Notes: a model not told the origin generated them from the letters alone. A stretch of 64,000 bases of DNA from an uncultured Collinsella sp. (GCA_900768435.1 CAAGCW010000007.1:36167-100166); one strand, 5' to 3'; positions 50,837 through 60,049 are shown, numbered from the stretch's first letter. Numbers and translations: made by a program.

Positions 50837-52987
50837 ATGGCATCCAAATACTCCATGAACGACCGTCCCAACTGGCCGCGCCGCGCCATCGTTACCGCCG
50901 GCGAGCCCTACGGCAACAAGGGTCTGCACTTTGGCCACGTTGGCGGCGTCTTTGTCCCGGCCGACTTCTTCGCCCGCTTCCTGCGCGACCGCCTGGGCCG
51001 CGAAAACGTCATCTTCACCTCGGGCACCGACTGCTACGGTTCGCCCATCATGGAGAGCTACCGCAAGCTCAAGGAGAACGAGGGCTACGACAAGTCCATC
51101 GGCGAGTATGTCGAGTCCAATCACTCCCGCCAGGCCGCGACCCTCAACAACTACAACATCAGCTGCGATATCTACGGCGGCTCGGGCCTTGAGCCGGCGG
51201 CCCAGATCCACAACGAGGTGACTGCCGAGATTATCGAGCGCCTGCACGAGCAGGGCACCATCTCCAAGCGCTCCACGCTGCAGTTCTACGATGCCAAGGC
51301 CGGCACGTTCCTCAACGGCCGCCAGGTCATCGGCCGCTGCCCCATCCAGGGCTGCAAGTCCGAGAAGGCTTATGCCGACGAGTGCGATCTGGGCCACCAG
51401 TTTGAGCCCGAGGAGCTCATCGCGCCCAAGAGCCAGCTCACCGGCGAGGTGCCCGAGTTGCGTCCGGTCGACAACCTCTACTTCGACCTGCCGGCCTACC
51501 TCGACTTCATGAAAACCTACACCGCCAAGCTCGCCCAGAACCCGCAGGTTCGCTCCGTGGTCTCCAAGACCATGGAGGAGTGGCTGCTGCCGGCTCAGCT
51601 CTACATCCAGAACAAGTTCCGCGAGGCCTTCGACGCCGTCGAGGACCAGCTTCCCGAGCACACCGTGCTGGAGCCCGAGGGCAACAAGAGCAGCTTTACC
51701 GTCACCTTCCCCAGCTGGAAGGAGCGCGACGACGCCCACGCGGTGCTCGCCAACGGCGGCGTGCGCTTCCGCAGCGGCAAGGCGCTCGTGCCCTTCCGCA
51801 TCACCGGCAACATCGACTGGGGCGTTCCGGTGCCCGAGGTCGACGGCGTGACCGACGTCACCTGCTGGTGCTGGCCCGAGAGCCTGTGGGCGCCCATCAG
51901 CTATACGCGTACCGTGCTCGCGCGCGATGCCAAGGCCGCCGGCGTGACCGAGGGCGTCGCCGCCCAGGATGCCGCCCTCATGGGCGAGCCCGCTGCCGAC
52001 TCCACGCAGGTGCCCGCGCCCACCTACCAGCACAGCTCGCTCGACTGGCGCGACTGGTGGTGCTCGGACGACGCACAGATCTACCAGTTTATCGGTCAGG
52101 ACAACATCTACTTCTACTGCATCGCGCAGACCGCCATGTGGGAGGCCCTGGGCTGGGACCTCACGCAGAGCACCGTCAGCGCCTGCTACCACCTGCTCTA
52201 CATGGGCAAAAAGGCCAGCTCGTCCTCGCAGACGCCTCCCCCGCCGGCAGACGACCTGCTCAACCACTACACCTGCGAGCAGATGCGCGCGCACTGGCTG
52301 TCGCTCGGCCTGTCCGAAAAGCCGGTGAGCTTTAGCCCCAAGGCATACGACACCCGCGTGACCGGCAAGGACAAGGACGGCAACGAGGTGCGCGCCTGCG
52401 ACGACAAGCGCGTCATCGATCCGGCCCTTAAGGAGAGCGCCCTTTTGACCGGCGTGTTCAACCGCCTGGCCCGCAGCTGCTTCTACGGCGTCGCCGTCAA
52501 GGAGGGCGACGAGAGCCCCTACCGCAACGGCTGCATCCCCGCCGGTGCGGCCTCTGCCGCCGTGGTCGAAGCCGCCGAGCAGGCAGCTCTCGCCTTTGAG
52601 CAGGCTATGTACAAGTTCGAGACGCACCGCGCGCTTGCCGTGTGCGACGACTACCTGCGCGCCGCCAACAAGCGCTGGAGCGACGCTTCCAAGGCCGCCA
52701 ACAAGCTCGAGGGCGAGCCGGCCAATGCCGCAATGACGCAGGCCCTCGTCGACGCCTTTACCGAGCTGCGCGTGGCGACCGTGCTCATGCACGGCATCGT
52801 CCCTGCCGGCTGCGAGCTCATCTGCGAGTACTTCGACGTCGACCCGGTCGCCTTCTTTAGCTGGGATAACATCTTCGCCTCCACGGATGAGTTTGTGGAG
52901 AGCTTGGGCGAGAAGCCCGGCGAGCACCGCGTAAAGCCGCTGCCCCCGCGCTTCGACTTCTTCAGCAAGCACGAGAGCCAGTACTAA
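50837..52987 (+). CDS. Methionyl-tRNA synthetase-like class I tRNA ligase
   Basis: A 716-residue protein from the ATG at 50837 (AAGGAG upstream); the longer frame to 50753 is discarded. The HIGH-type motif is 'GNKGLHFGHVGG' near residue 30, followed by 'FTSGTDCYGSPIMESYRKLK', and a zinc-type insert 'CPIQGCKSEKAYADECDLG'. A tryptophan-rich catalytic block ('DVTCWCWPESLWAPISY') and 'QFIGQDNIYFYCIAQTAMW' fit MetRS. The expected KMSKS loop is 'MGKKASSSSQTPPPPADDLL': KASSS lacks the second lysine. Whether this is the main MetRS or a diverged ligase cannot be told. A possible -10 GATAAT is near 50750. Followed after 36 bp by the methyltransferase gene. Confidence 0.82.
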   Translation: MASKYSMNDRPNWPRRAIVTAGEPYGNKGLHFGHVGGVFVPADFFARFLRDRLGRENVIFTSGTDCYGSPIMESYRKLKENEGYDKSIGEYVESNHSRQAATLNNYNISCDIYGGSGLEPAAQIHNEVTAEIIERLHEQGTISKRSTLQFYDAKAGTFLNGRQVIGRCPIQGCKSEKAYADECDLGHQFEPEELIAPKSQLTGEVPELRPVDNLYFDLPAYLDFMKTYTAKLAQNPQVRSVVSKTMEEWLLPAQLYIQNKFREAFDAVEDQLPEHTVLEPEGNKSSFTVTFPSWKERDDAHAVLANGGVRFRSGKALVPFRITGNIDWGVPVPEVDGVTDVTCWCWPESLWAPISYTRTVLARDAKAAGVTEGVAAQDAALMGEPAADSTQVPAPTYQHSSLDWRDWWCSDDAQIYQFIGQDNIYFYCIAQTAMWEALGWDLTQSTVSACYHLLYMGKKASSSSQTPPPPADDLLNHYTCEQMRAHWLSLGLSEKPVSFSPKAYDTRVTGKDKDGNEVRACDDKRVIDPALKESALLTGVFNRLARSCFYGVAVKEGDESPYRNGCIPAGAASAAVVEAAEQAALAFEQAMYKFETHRALAVCDDYLRAANKRWSDASKAANKLEGEPANAAMTQALVDAFTELRVATVLMHGIVPAGCELICEYFDVDPVAFFSWDNIFASTDEFVESLGEKPGEHRVKPLPPRFDFFSKHESQY

Positions 52988-53023
52988 ACACTCGACATGT
53001 AATGGAATGGGAAGGAAAGACGG

Positions 53024-54127
53024 ATGTCCAAGCCGCGTCGTCGTAAGCAGAAAAAGCAGGTCAAGGCCGAGCTCAAGCTCAGGCAGTTTGCTGCTACCGA
53101 GCTTTCCGACCAGCTTGCCGCCCAACACTCCGCCGCCGACCTGCCGCGCTTTATGGTCGACACGGTCGCCGGCGCCTATGCGCCCGCCGATGCCGAGCTC
53201 ATGATCGAGGGCTTCGGCGCCGCGGCCACACGCCCGGTCACGCTGCGCGCCAACACGCTCAAGGCAACCGTCGAGGACATCGCTACGGCGCTCGATGCCG
53301 CCGGCATCGCTCACAACCCCGTCACCTGGTACCCAGACGCCTTCATCCTGCCCGAGGCCCAGGTTTCCGATCTGTGGGATCTCGACATCTACCGCGACGG
53401 CAAGATCTACCTGCAGAGCCTGTCGTCCATGATGCCGCCGCTGGTCCTGGGCGCTCAGGTAGGCGAGGACATCCTGGACATGTGCGCAGCCCCTGGCGGC
53501 AAGACGACGCAGATCGCCGCCCTCACGCAGGGGCAGGCGCACCTTACCGCCTGCGAGATGAGCATTCCCCGCGCTGAGAAGCTCGAAGCCAACCTCCACC
53601 GCCAAGGCGCAAAAAACGTGCCCGTCATGCGCACCGACGCACGCGAGCTCGACGAGTTCTTCCGCTTTGACCGCATCCTGCTCGACGCTCCCTGCACCGG
53701 CACGGGCACCGTCATCAGCGGCAACGAGAAAAGCCTGCGCGGCCTGACCGAGCAGCTGCTCGTCAAATGCGCCCGCTCGCAGCGTGCGCTTCTGGACCGC
53801 GCCATGGGAGCCCTCAAACCGGGCGGCACGCTCGTCTATTCGACTTGTTCGATCTTGCCGCAGGAAAACGAGGACGCCCTGCAAGAGGCCCTCGACAAGC
53901 ATATGGACTGCGAGCTCATCCCCCTCGACGGCACGCCAAGCGAAAGTGAGGCACGCCGCGCCCAGGAAGCTGGCGAGGAGCCGCGCATCGAGTCCAACGC
54001 CCTAACCGAGGCCATTGCCGCGGGTCAGGTATCGGCTATCGCCAACGGCCTGTCCGGCACGCTCACCATTCCGCCTAGCCGCGACTTTGAGGGCTTCTAC
54101 ATTGCCCTGATCCGAAAACGCAGCTAG
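53024..54127 (+). CDS. RsmB/RsmF-type RNA m5C methyltransferase (NOL1/NOP2/Sun family)
   Basis: A 367-residue protein after GGAAAG. The N-terminal part is basic ('RRRKQKKQVKAELKLRQF'). The SAM-binding motif I is 'ILDMCAAPGGKTTQIAAL', motif IV with the catalytic-type cysteine is 'ILLDAPCTGTGTV', and motif VI with the second cysteine is 'LVYSTCSILPQENEDAL'. These features define the m5C methyltransferases that act on 16S rRNA or tRNA. There is no separate N-terminal NusB-like domain, so it is closer to RsmF/YebU than RsmB. Same direction as the MetRS-like gene, 36 bp apart. Confidence 0.88.
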   Translation: MSKPRRRKQKKQVKAELKLRQFAATELSDQLAAQHSAADLPRFMVDTVAGAYAPADAELMIEGFGAAATRPVTLRANTLKATVEDIATALDAAGIAHNPVTWYPDAFILPEAQVSDLWDLDIYRDGKIYLQSLSSMMPPLVLGAQVGEDILDMCAAPGGKTTQIAALTQGQAHLTACEMSIPRAEKLEANLHRQGAKNVPVMRTDARELDEFFRFDRILLDAPCTGTGTVISGNEKSLRGLTEQLLVKCARSQRALLDRAMGALKPGGTLVYSTCSILPQENEDALQEALDKHMDCELIPLDGTPSESEARRAQEAGEEPRIESNALTEAIAAGQVSAIANGLSGTLTIPPSRDFEGFYIALIRKRS

Positions 54128-54151
54128 CGCACGGATCCAAAACTCAACAAG

Positions 54152-54322
54152 CTATCTCCGTGCGCGTTTGCTCTGCTGGTCGCGATGCTGTTTAAACGTC
54201 GCGCGCTCCTTGCGTTCGGCCCTTTTGCCCTTAATGGCCGTGACCACAAAGTAGATGACCGCGGCGGCAACGATTGCGCCCACGCACAGGCCAATCGAGC
54301 TAAACATTGCTGTCAATTCCAT
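54152..54322 (-). CDS. Small single-pass membrane protein (56 residues)
   Basis: An ATG at 54320-54322, preceded by GAGAGGTGA, opens a 56-residue ORF ending in TAG at 54152. It begins MELTAMFSSIG and has one membrane helix ('GLCVGAIVAAAVIYFVVTAI') followed by a strongly basic tail ('KGKRAERKERATFKQHRDQQ'), ending KRARR. It is too short for standard 60-codon cutoffs. Orientation is opposite to both neighbours. No family is recognised; the organisation (one helix, basic cytosolic tail) suggests a small regulatory membrane protein. Confidence 0.65.
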   Translation of the reverse strand: MELTAMFSSIGLCVGAIVAAAVIYFVVTAIKGKRAERKERATFKQHRDQQSKRARR

Positions 54323-54513
54323 ACCGCGTCACCTCTCTTTTAAACGGGACATTCAAGATAGCACCTCAATACCCGCCACCACAGCTCCTTCACGTTCGCC
54401 GGCCCTTCGGTCTAACGGATGGCGCGGCGGGGAAAAATCAACTCGTCAAGCGATTTAGCATTCGCAATTCCGGCTGCATCGCGCCGGCCGTCATCACATA
54501 GAATCGAGCTTCC

Positions 54514-55605
54514 ATGGATACCCTCAACGATCTAAATGAGCGCGTCGACGCCTTCGTCGGCACCAGCTCCTTCGACACGCCTGCCGCGGCAAACGACCAA
54601 GCCCCCATCGATGTGCCCGCCGAGGTTCACGAGGACATCGTCGCCTCGGTCGATTTCTCCGAGGTCGAGCTCGCAGACGAGTTCACCGAACCCCAGGTAG
54701 CCGTGACCCCCAACGGACTGCTTCCCATGGAGCCGCTGCCCATCGACGGGCGCCTGCGCAAGGCGGCCCTTCGCATGCCTGACGAGATTGAGGAGGCCAG
54801 CGGCTTCACGCTCTTCGGCCGTCGTATCAAATCGCTCATCTACACCACCGACGTCGCGGTCATCCGCAACTCCAACGCCGATGCCGTCTTTGCCGTTTAC
54901 CCCTTCACGCCGCAGCCCGCCATTACGCAGGCGCTGCTGACCGTCGCCGAGTGCCCGGTCTTCGTAGGCGTGGGCGGTGGCACCACCACCGGCAAGCGCT
55001 CCGTTCAGATGGCAGCCGTCTCCGAGATGCAGGGCGCGGCGGGCTGTGTGGTCAACTCCCCCGCCACCGCCGAGATGGTCGAGCACATCACCAACATCGC
55101 CGACATCCCCGTCATCGCTACGGTCGTTCGCTGCGACGACGATGCCCACGCCAAGGTGCGCGCCGGCGCCAAGATCCTCAACATCGCCGCTGGCAAAAAC
55201 ACGCCGCAGGTCCTGCGTGAACTGCGCGAGCACTATCCCAACCTGCCGCTCATCGCACCGGGCGGCAAGACGCCCGAGAGCATCCGCGAAACCATCGCCG
55301 CCGGCGCCAACGCCATCATCTGGACGCCGCCTTCGGCCCAGCAGCTGCAGACCGACATGATGCAGCGCTATCGCAAGATGAAGGAAGACGCCACGCCCGT
55401 CATTTCGCGCGACGATGTGCCCATTATCGACCAGGTCGCCGCCGCCGAGGTCAGCCAGGTCGAGAACATGAATCCCGACGTGCCGATCCCCGACGAAGTC
55501 ATCGAGCGCGTCGCTTCGATCCACGAGCGCGTCGAGGAGCGCCGCGCCAACCGCGGCCTCAAGCCGTCACTGCACGGCTTTTTCTTCCGCGGAAAGAAAC
55601 GCTAG
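54514..55605 (+). CDS. TIM-barrel-like hypothetical protein
   Basis: A 363-residue protein; the ribosome site (CGAGCT) is weak. After a 90-residue acidic N-terminus, the middle region has beta-alpha repeats ending in glycine-rich loops: 'CPVFVGVGGGTTTGKRSVQM', 'GAAGCVVNSPATAEMVEHI', 'ATVVRCDDDAHAKVRAGA', 'PLIAPGGKTPESIRETIA' and 'AGANAIIWTPPS'. The pattern resembles phosphate-binding TIM barrels such as KDPG aldolase or glycerol-phosphate synthase families, but no catalytic set is recognised. The C-terminal 70 residues are helical and end in basic 'FFFRGKKR'. Similar genes are annotated as uncharacterised in this class of bacteria, as far as I recall. Confidence 0.55.
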   Translation: MDTLNDLNERVDAFVGTSSFDTPAAANDQAPIDVPAEVHEDIVASVDFSEVELADEFTEPQVAVTPNGLLPMEPLPIDGRLRKAALRMPDEIEEASGFTLFGRRIKSLIYTTDVAVIRNSNADAVFAVYPFTPQPAITQALLTVAECPVFVGVGGGTTTGKRSVQMAAVSEMQGAAGCVVNSPATAEMVEHITNIADIPVIATVVRCDDDAHAKVRAGAKILNIAAGKNTPQVLRELREHYPNLPLIAPGGKTPESIRETIAAGANAIIWTPPSAQQLQTDMMQRYRKMKEDATPVISRDDVPIIDQVAAAEVSQVENMNPDVPIPDEVIERVASIHERVEERRANRGLKPSLHGFFFRGKKR

Positions 55606-55616
55606 CAAAACATCTT

Positions 55617-55649
55617 GGCCCGCCCCACAAACGTGAGGCGGGCCGTTTT
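55617..55649 (+). terminator. Rho-independent terminator
   Basis: 12-bp arms (GGCCCGCCYCAC and complement) with an AAAC loop, then GTTTTC, directly after the TIM-barrel-like gene and before the convergent DegV gene. Confidence 0.8.
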
Positions 55650-55685
55650 CGTTTGAGCAATCATGCAGCGACGTGATGGGCCAAA

Positions 55686-56576
55686 TTAATCCACGCGCTT
55701 GTCGCCCATAAAGAAGAGCGCCACCGTACCGGGGCCGGTGTGCGAGCCAATCACGGCGCCGATGTTATTGATCTCGATCTTGCCCTTGAGCTGTGGAATT
55801 TGATCCTCGATCAGCGCCGCGACAGCCTCGGCGTCCTCGCGGCATGCCGAGTGCGACATGATGCACTTGCCCGAATAGTTCGCGCCGTCCTCCACATGCG
55901 CCATTACGGTCTTGGACATCTCGGAAATCGCGCGCTTCTTGGTGCGAATCTTTTCACGCGGCGATAACTTGCCCTCGCAATCGACCGTCATAAGCGGGCA
56001 GATCTTGAGCGCCGTGCCGACGATCGCGCTCGCGGCCGAAATGCGGCCGCCGCGCAGATAACTCGACAGGTCGGTCGAGAAGAACCAGTGATGCAAGTTG
56101 AGCTTATGCTCCTCGATCCAAGCAGCCGTCTCGTCGAGCGAGGCGCCGCTATCGCGAACGTCGGCGGCATACTCCACCAGCAGGCCAAAGCCCGAAGACG
56201 CCGCCAGCGAATCGATGACGCGCACCTTGCCGCCCTGGGGATAGCGATCAGCAAGCATCTGCGCCGCAACGCAAGCCGATCCATACGTGCCCGAAATGCC
56301 CGACGACAGCGTCAGGTGCAGCACGTCTTTGCCCTCGGCAACAAACGGCTCCCAAAACTTCTCGTACTCGCCCACGCCCAGCTGCGACGTCTTTGGCATG
56401 GCGCCTGCGGCAATCTGGGCAAAAAACTCGTCCGGCTTAATCGACTGATACAGATCGTCCGTATAGACAGTGCCGTCGATCTCGTAATGGAAATACGCGA
56501 CGGGGATATTGCGCGACGCAAAGAACTCACGGGTTCGATCGGCGCCGGATTCACAGGTCAGGACAAAATCACTCAT
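55686..56576 (-). CDS. DegV-family fatty-acid-binding protein (second copy)
   Basis: A 296-residue protein from the ATG at 56574-56576 (AAGGAG six bases upstream). It shows 'FVLTCESGADRTREFFASRN' at the start (with Glu-Ser instead of the usual Asp-Ser-Thr), 'MPKTSQLGVGEYEKFWEPFV', 'VIDSLAASSGFGLLVEYAAD', 'LRGGRISAASAIVGTALKIC' and 'IGAVIGSHTGPGTVALFFMG', all DegV blocks. It is only distantly similar to the DegV at 37136-37996. A lipid-binding role is assumed from the family. Its promoter region faces fbp. Confidence 0.92.
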   Translation of the reverse strand: MSDFVLTCESGADRTREFFASRNIPVAYFHYEIDGTVYTDDLYQSIKPDEFFAQIAAGAMPKTSQLGVGEYEKFWEPFVAEGKDVLHLTLSSGISGTYGSACVAAQMLADRYPQGGKVRVIDSLAASSGFGLLVEYAADVRDSGASLDETAAWIEEHKLNLHHWFFSTDLSSYLRGGRISAASAIVGTALKICPLMTVDCEGKLSPREKIRTKKRAISEMSKTVMAHVEDGANYSGKCIMSHSACREDAEAVAALIEDQIPQLKGKIEINNIGAVIGSHTGPGTVALFFMGDKRVD

Positions 56577-56837
56577 ATGAGGCTCCTTGGTCATTGCTGT
56601 ACAAATTATCGCACAGCGAGCCTAAATACAGTACAAATGTCCACTATTTTTCAAATTGAACCAAAAGTAGCGAGCATCTTTACCATCATCATCTCTCTCG
56701 ACTTCAGGGGCATACGGTTGCAAAAACGCCTCTACTCCTCCACTCAACCACCACATCTACCTCCACTAAATCGATTTACCAAACCGTTCGGCCAACAATT
56801 CGATCTCCTATTCCCAATCGAAACAAAAGCGGAGCAT

Positions 56838-56867
56838 ACTGATAAACGCTTGACGCCATTTATCAGT
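56838..56867. promoter_or_regulatory. Inverted repeat upstream of fbp
   Basis: Perfect 9-bp arms ACTGATAAA / TTTATCAGT separated by 12 bp, ending 26 bp before the fbp start. The 316-bp gap between the DegV gene and fbp also holds a half-site TTGCAAAAACG (about 56718) like the pckA palindrome; no gene is seen in the gap. Confidence 0.4.
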
Positions 56868-56893
56868 TTTACCAACGCATCGGAAGGTGTTTT

Positions 56894-58810
56894 ATGGTCG
56901 CATTCGATCGCAATCCGCAAGACTTTAAGTACCTGCGCCTGCTGTCGAGACAGTTCCCCACCGAGCAATCCGCATTCACCGAGATCATCAATCTCTCGGC
57001 CATCCTCAATCTGCCCAAGGGCACCGAGCACTTTATGAGCGATGTACATGGCGAGTACGAAGCCTTTATGCACATCCTCAACAACTGCTCGGGCGTCGTG
57101 CGCGAGCATGTCGACGAAATCTTTGGCGATACGCTCTCCTTTGACGAAAAGGGCGAGCTGTGCACGCTCATCTACTATCCACGTGAGAAGATCGATCTTG
57201 TCCGCAGCCGGCACGAGGACTCGCCCACCTGGTACAAGACCATGCTCGATCAGCTCATTATGGTCGCCCGCTCGCTTTCGAGCCGCTATACCCGCTCCAA
57301 GGTGCGCAAAGCCATCCCGCGCGATTACGCCTATATCATCGACGAGCTGCTGCACACGCATCCGGATGAGAACAACTATCGCGTGCGTTATCACGAGCGC
57401 ATTGTCGAATCCATCCTGGAGACCGCCAGCGCCGACGACTTTATCGAGTCGCTTGCCTCGCTTATCAAGCGCCTCGCCGTCGACCACCTGCACCTGGTGG
57501 GCGATATCTTCGACCGCGGCGGCGGCGCGGCCAAGATTATGGACCGCCTGCTCACCTATCATTCGCTCGATATCCAGTGGGGCAACCACGACCTGCTGTG
57601 GATGGGCGCCGCAGCCGGCGAGCCCGCCTGCATCGCCACGGTGCTGCGCAACAACCTGCGCTACGACAACTACGAGATTCTCGAGAACGACTACGGCATC
57701 TCGCTGCGCGAGCTTGTCGCCTTCGCCGACGCCACCTACACCGCCGGTGAGTCCATCACCCCGCTCATCAAGGCCATCAACGTGCTGCTCTTTAAGCTCG
57801 AGGGCCAGATTATCCAGCGCCACCCCGAGTTCGACATGGCCGACCGCCTGCTGCTCGACAAGATCGACCACGATGCCGGCACGGTCACCCTCACCGACGG
57901 CAGCGTGTGGCCGCTCACGACCAACGACTTCCCCACCGTCGATCCGGCGGATCCCTACACGCTCACGCCCGAGGAGCAGCACATCATCGACAAGCTCGTG
58001 TCCGAGTTTGTCACCGCCGATCACCTGCATCGCCACATCGATTTCCTCTATACCCACGGCTCCATGTACAAGGTCGCCAACGGCAATCTGCTCTTCCACG
58101 GCTGCGTGCCGCTCAACGAAGACGGCACCTTTAGCAGCATGAACTGTCTGGGCACCTGGCACGCCGGCCGCGATTACCTCGATTTTTGCGATTACATTGC
58201 ACGCCGCGCCTGGCGCGCTGGCGACCGCGATGCCCTCGACTGGATGTGGTACCTGTGGATCGGTATGAAGTCGCCGGCAAGCGGACGACTGGTGCGCACC
58301 TTCGAGCGTGCCTACATCGCCGACAAGAGCACTTGGGTCGAACCGATGGACCCGTACTTTACGCTTACCAAGTCGCCCTCGGTCTGCGATGACATCATGC
58401 GCGAGTTTGGTGTCACCCCCATGGCATGCTCGCCGACGGGGCACATCATCAACGGCCATACGCCCGTCAAGACGACCAAGGGCGAGCAGCCCATCCGCGC
58501 CGAGGGCAAGCTGCTGGTCATCGATGGCGGCTTCTGTCGCGCCTACCACCCCAAGACGGGCATTGCCGGATACACGCTTATCTCCAGTTCACGCGGATGT
58601 CGCCTTAAGTCGCACCAAGCCTTTACCACGGTTGCCGAGGCACTTACCCGCAATGTCGACATCGAGAGCGAGACCAACCGCTTTGACGAGGCCGACCGGC
58701 GCCGCATGGTCAGCGATACCGATACCGGCGCCAAGATCCGCAGCCAGATCCAGGACCTGCGCCAGCTGCTCGATGCATATAGAAACGGTGCTATCGAGGA
58801 GCGCGCCTAG
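56894..58810 (+). CDS. fbp: Fructose-1,6-bisphosphatase class III
   Basis: A 638-residue enzyme of the Firmicutes-type class III, related to PPP phosphatases and not to class I Fbp. It begins 'DFKYLRLLSRQFPTEQSAFT', a signature of the class, with metal-binding motifs 'HFMSDVHGEYEAF', 'HLVGDIFDRGGGAAKIMD', 'IQWGNHDLLWMGAAAG' and 'INGHTPVKTTKGEQPI'. Length agrees (630-670). It converts fructose-1,6-bisphosphate to fructose-6-phosphate in gluconeogenesis, matching pckA in this window. GGAAGGTG precedes the ATG. The GtrA gene follows after 78 bp. Confidence 0.96.
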   Translation: MVAFDRNPQDFKYLRLLSRQFPTEQSAFTEIINLSAILNLPKGTEHFMSDVHGEYEAFMHILNNCSGVVREHVDEIFGDTLSFDEKGELCTLIYYPREKIDLVRSRHEDSPTWYKTMLDQLIMVARSLSSRYTRSKVRKAIPRDYAYIIDELLHTHPDENNYRVRYHERIVESILETASADDFIESLASLIKRLAVDHLHLVGDIFDRGGGAAKIMDRLLTYHSLDIQWGNHDLLWMGAAAGEPACIATVLRNNLRYDNYEILENDYGISLRELVAFADATYTAGESITPLIKAINVLLFKLEGQIIQRHPEFDMADRLLLDKIDHDAGTVTLTDGSVWPLTTNDFPTVDPADPYTLTPEEQHIIDKLVSEFVTADHLHRHIDFLYTHGSMYKVANGNLLFHGCVPLNEDGTFSSMNCLGTWHAGRDYLDFCDYIARRAWRAGDRDALDWMWYLWIGMKSPASGRLVRTFERAYIADKSTWVEPMDPYFTLTKSPSVCDDIMREFGVTPMACSPTGHIINGHTPVKTTKGEQPIRAEGKLLVIDGGFCRAYHPKTGIAGYTLISSSRGCRLKSHQAFTTVAEALTRNVDIESETNRFDEADRRRMVSDTDTGAKIRSQIQDLRQLLDAYRNGAIEERA

Positions 58811-58888
58811 CCCTGCCTGAGGGGATTGGCTAAACTTGCTTGGTTTGTCATCCCCACGGCGCTGCGGCGCCACCCTAAGGCAGGTACC

Positions 58889-59284
58889 ATGCAAAAGCTC
58901 CTTGCACAGGTCATGAAATTTGGCGTCGTCGGCGTCATTGCCACCGTCATCGACTTTGGCATCATGAATCTGCTCCACTACGGTCTGGGCCTCAATATCC
59001 TGATCGCCAACACCAGCGGCTTTATCGTCTCGCTCATCTTTAACTACGTCGCGAGCATGAAGTACGTATTTGCGCACAAGGAGGGCATGAGCCGCCGTCG
59101 CGAGTTCATCATCTTTGTCGTGCTGTCCGTTATTGGTCTGGTGCTCAACGACGGCATCGTGCTGGCCCTCAACGCCGGTCTGGGCCTCGAGGCCAATATC
59201 GCCAAGATTTGCGCCACCGCGCTCGTCATGGTCTACAACTTTGTCACGCGCAAGATCTTCCTGGAGGGCGAGGAGACCAAGTAG
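58889..59284 (+). CDS. GtrA-family membrane protein, copy 1
   Basis: A 131-residue protein with four helices, read from the ATG at 58889 (AGG-CAGG upstream); a TTG start 63 bases earlier would add a tail unusual for the family. 'LLAQVMKFGVVGVIATVIDF' and 'FIVSLIFNYVASMKYVFAHK' are the GtrA signature (F-x3-G-x3-T/D, then the N-Y block). GtrA proteins are thought to flip or modify lipid-linked sugars, or help glycosylation of cell-wall polymers. The following gene is a paralogue sharing 'EGMSRRREFIIF' and 'SMKYVF'. No glycosyltransferase is next to them. Confidence 0.87.
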   Translation: MQKLLAQVMKFGVVGVIATVIDFGIMNLLHYGLGLNILIANTSGFIVSLIFNYVASMKYVFAHKEGMSRRREFIIFVVLSVIGLVLNDGIVLALNAGLGLEANIAKICATALVMVYNFVTRKIFLEGEETK

Positions 59285-59304
59285 CCCGGACCCCTCGTTG
59301 CACT

Positions 59305-59356
59305 GCGGGACCCACGGATGACGCACGTCGAGCACGGTGTTGTTCGTGGGTCCCGC
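59305..59356 (+). terminator. Long-loop hairpin between the GtrA genes
   Basis: 12-bp perfect arms GCGGGACCCACG / CGTGGGTCCCGC with a 28-nt loop, 20 bp after the first GtrA gene. There is only a short T run (TCGTTTAC), so termination is possible but not certain. Confidence 0.5.
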
Positions 59357-59504
59357 TCGTTTACGGGCAAATTTGCAACGCTTGCGGATTACCTCTTGAA
59401 TATTTGGCGAGTTCGTATAGTTCTTGCCAAAGACCTTACGTTTCCCTTTCAAAAGCTCTAAAGTATCTCGTTGCTCGATTCATCAACGCATTGGATGTGA
59501 TTAC

Positions 59505-59912
59505 GTGCGCAAGGCACTGGCACAACCTCATACCAAGCAGTTCCTCAAGTTCGCTGTCGTGGGTCTTATCTCCTTTGGCATCGACTGGGGTATGCTCATT
59601 GCGCTTGTCGAGCTGTTTCACCTCGACTTTTTGATGAGCACCACGGTTTCGTTCATCACGTCCGTCGTGGTCAACTACTGGCTCAGCATGAAGTACGTGT
59701 TCGACCACCGCGAGGGCATGAGCCGCAAGCGCGAGTTCACGATCTTCACCATCCTGTCGGTGATCGGCCTGGGCCTCAACGACCTATACATGTTTGTGGG
59801 CGTCACGTTTTTGAGCATCGGCTACCAGGCCATGAAGGCCATCGCCACGTTCCTCGTCACCTGGTACAACTACTTCAGCCGCCGCTTCTTCCTCGAGGGC
59901 GCACGGTCGTAG
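59505..59912 (+). CDS. GtrA-family membrane protein, copy 2
   Basis: A 135-residue protein read from GTG at 59505; the ribosome site (TTGGAT) is weak, and the longer frame to 59424 starts without one. It has four helices and the blocks 'QFLKFAVVGLISFGIDWGML', 'FITSVVVNYWLSMKYVFDHR' and 'EFTIFTILSVIGLGLNDLYM'. The C-terminus 'TWYNYFSRRFFLEG' matches copy 1 ('MVYNFVTRKIFLEG'), so the two arose by duplication. A strong terminator follows at 59940. Confidence 0.87.
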   Translation: MRKALAQPHTKQFLKFAVVGLISFGIDWGMLIALVELFHLDFLMSTTVSFITSVVVNYWLSMKYVFDHREGMSRKREFTIFTILSVIGLGLNDLYMFVGVTFLSIGYQAMKAIATFLVTWYNYFSRRFFLEGARS

Positions 59913-59939
59913 TCGATTCGCTATTTGCTTGAATGTATA

Positions 59940-59973
59940 ACCGGTTGGAATTCCCATTCCAACCGGTTTTTTG
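59940..59973 (+). terminator. Rho-independent terminator of the GtrA genes
   Basis: 13-bp perfect arms AACCGGTTGGAAT / ATTCCAACCGGTT with a TCCC loop and TTTTTT tail. Confidence 0.9.
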
Positions 59974-60011
59974 TTTGCCGAGAGACCGGGCGGCCCGGTC
60001 CCATTCGCATG

Positions 60012-60049
60012 AAAACGGGCGGCCCGGATGTTTGTCCGAACCGCCCGTC
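60012..60049 (-). terminator. Terminator of the DUF4430 gene pair
   Basis: On the minus strand 8-bp arms ACGGGCGG / CCGCCCGT, with an inner CGGA / TCCG, are followed by TTTTC, 22 bp after the stop of the gene ending at 60071. Confidence 0.8.

Noticed and set aside
50696..53902. A 1068-codon open frame on the minus strand
   Set aside because: It is antisense to the MetRS-like and methyltransferase genes, has low-complexity Leu/Val/Gly/His composition and no known motifs; it is a by-product of high G+C at third positions.
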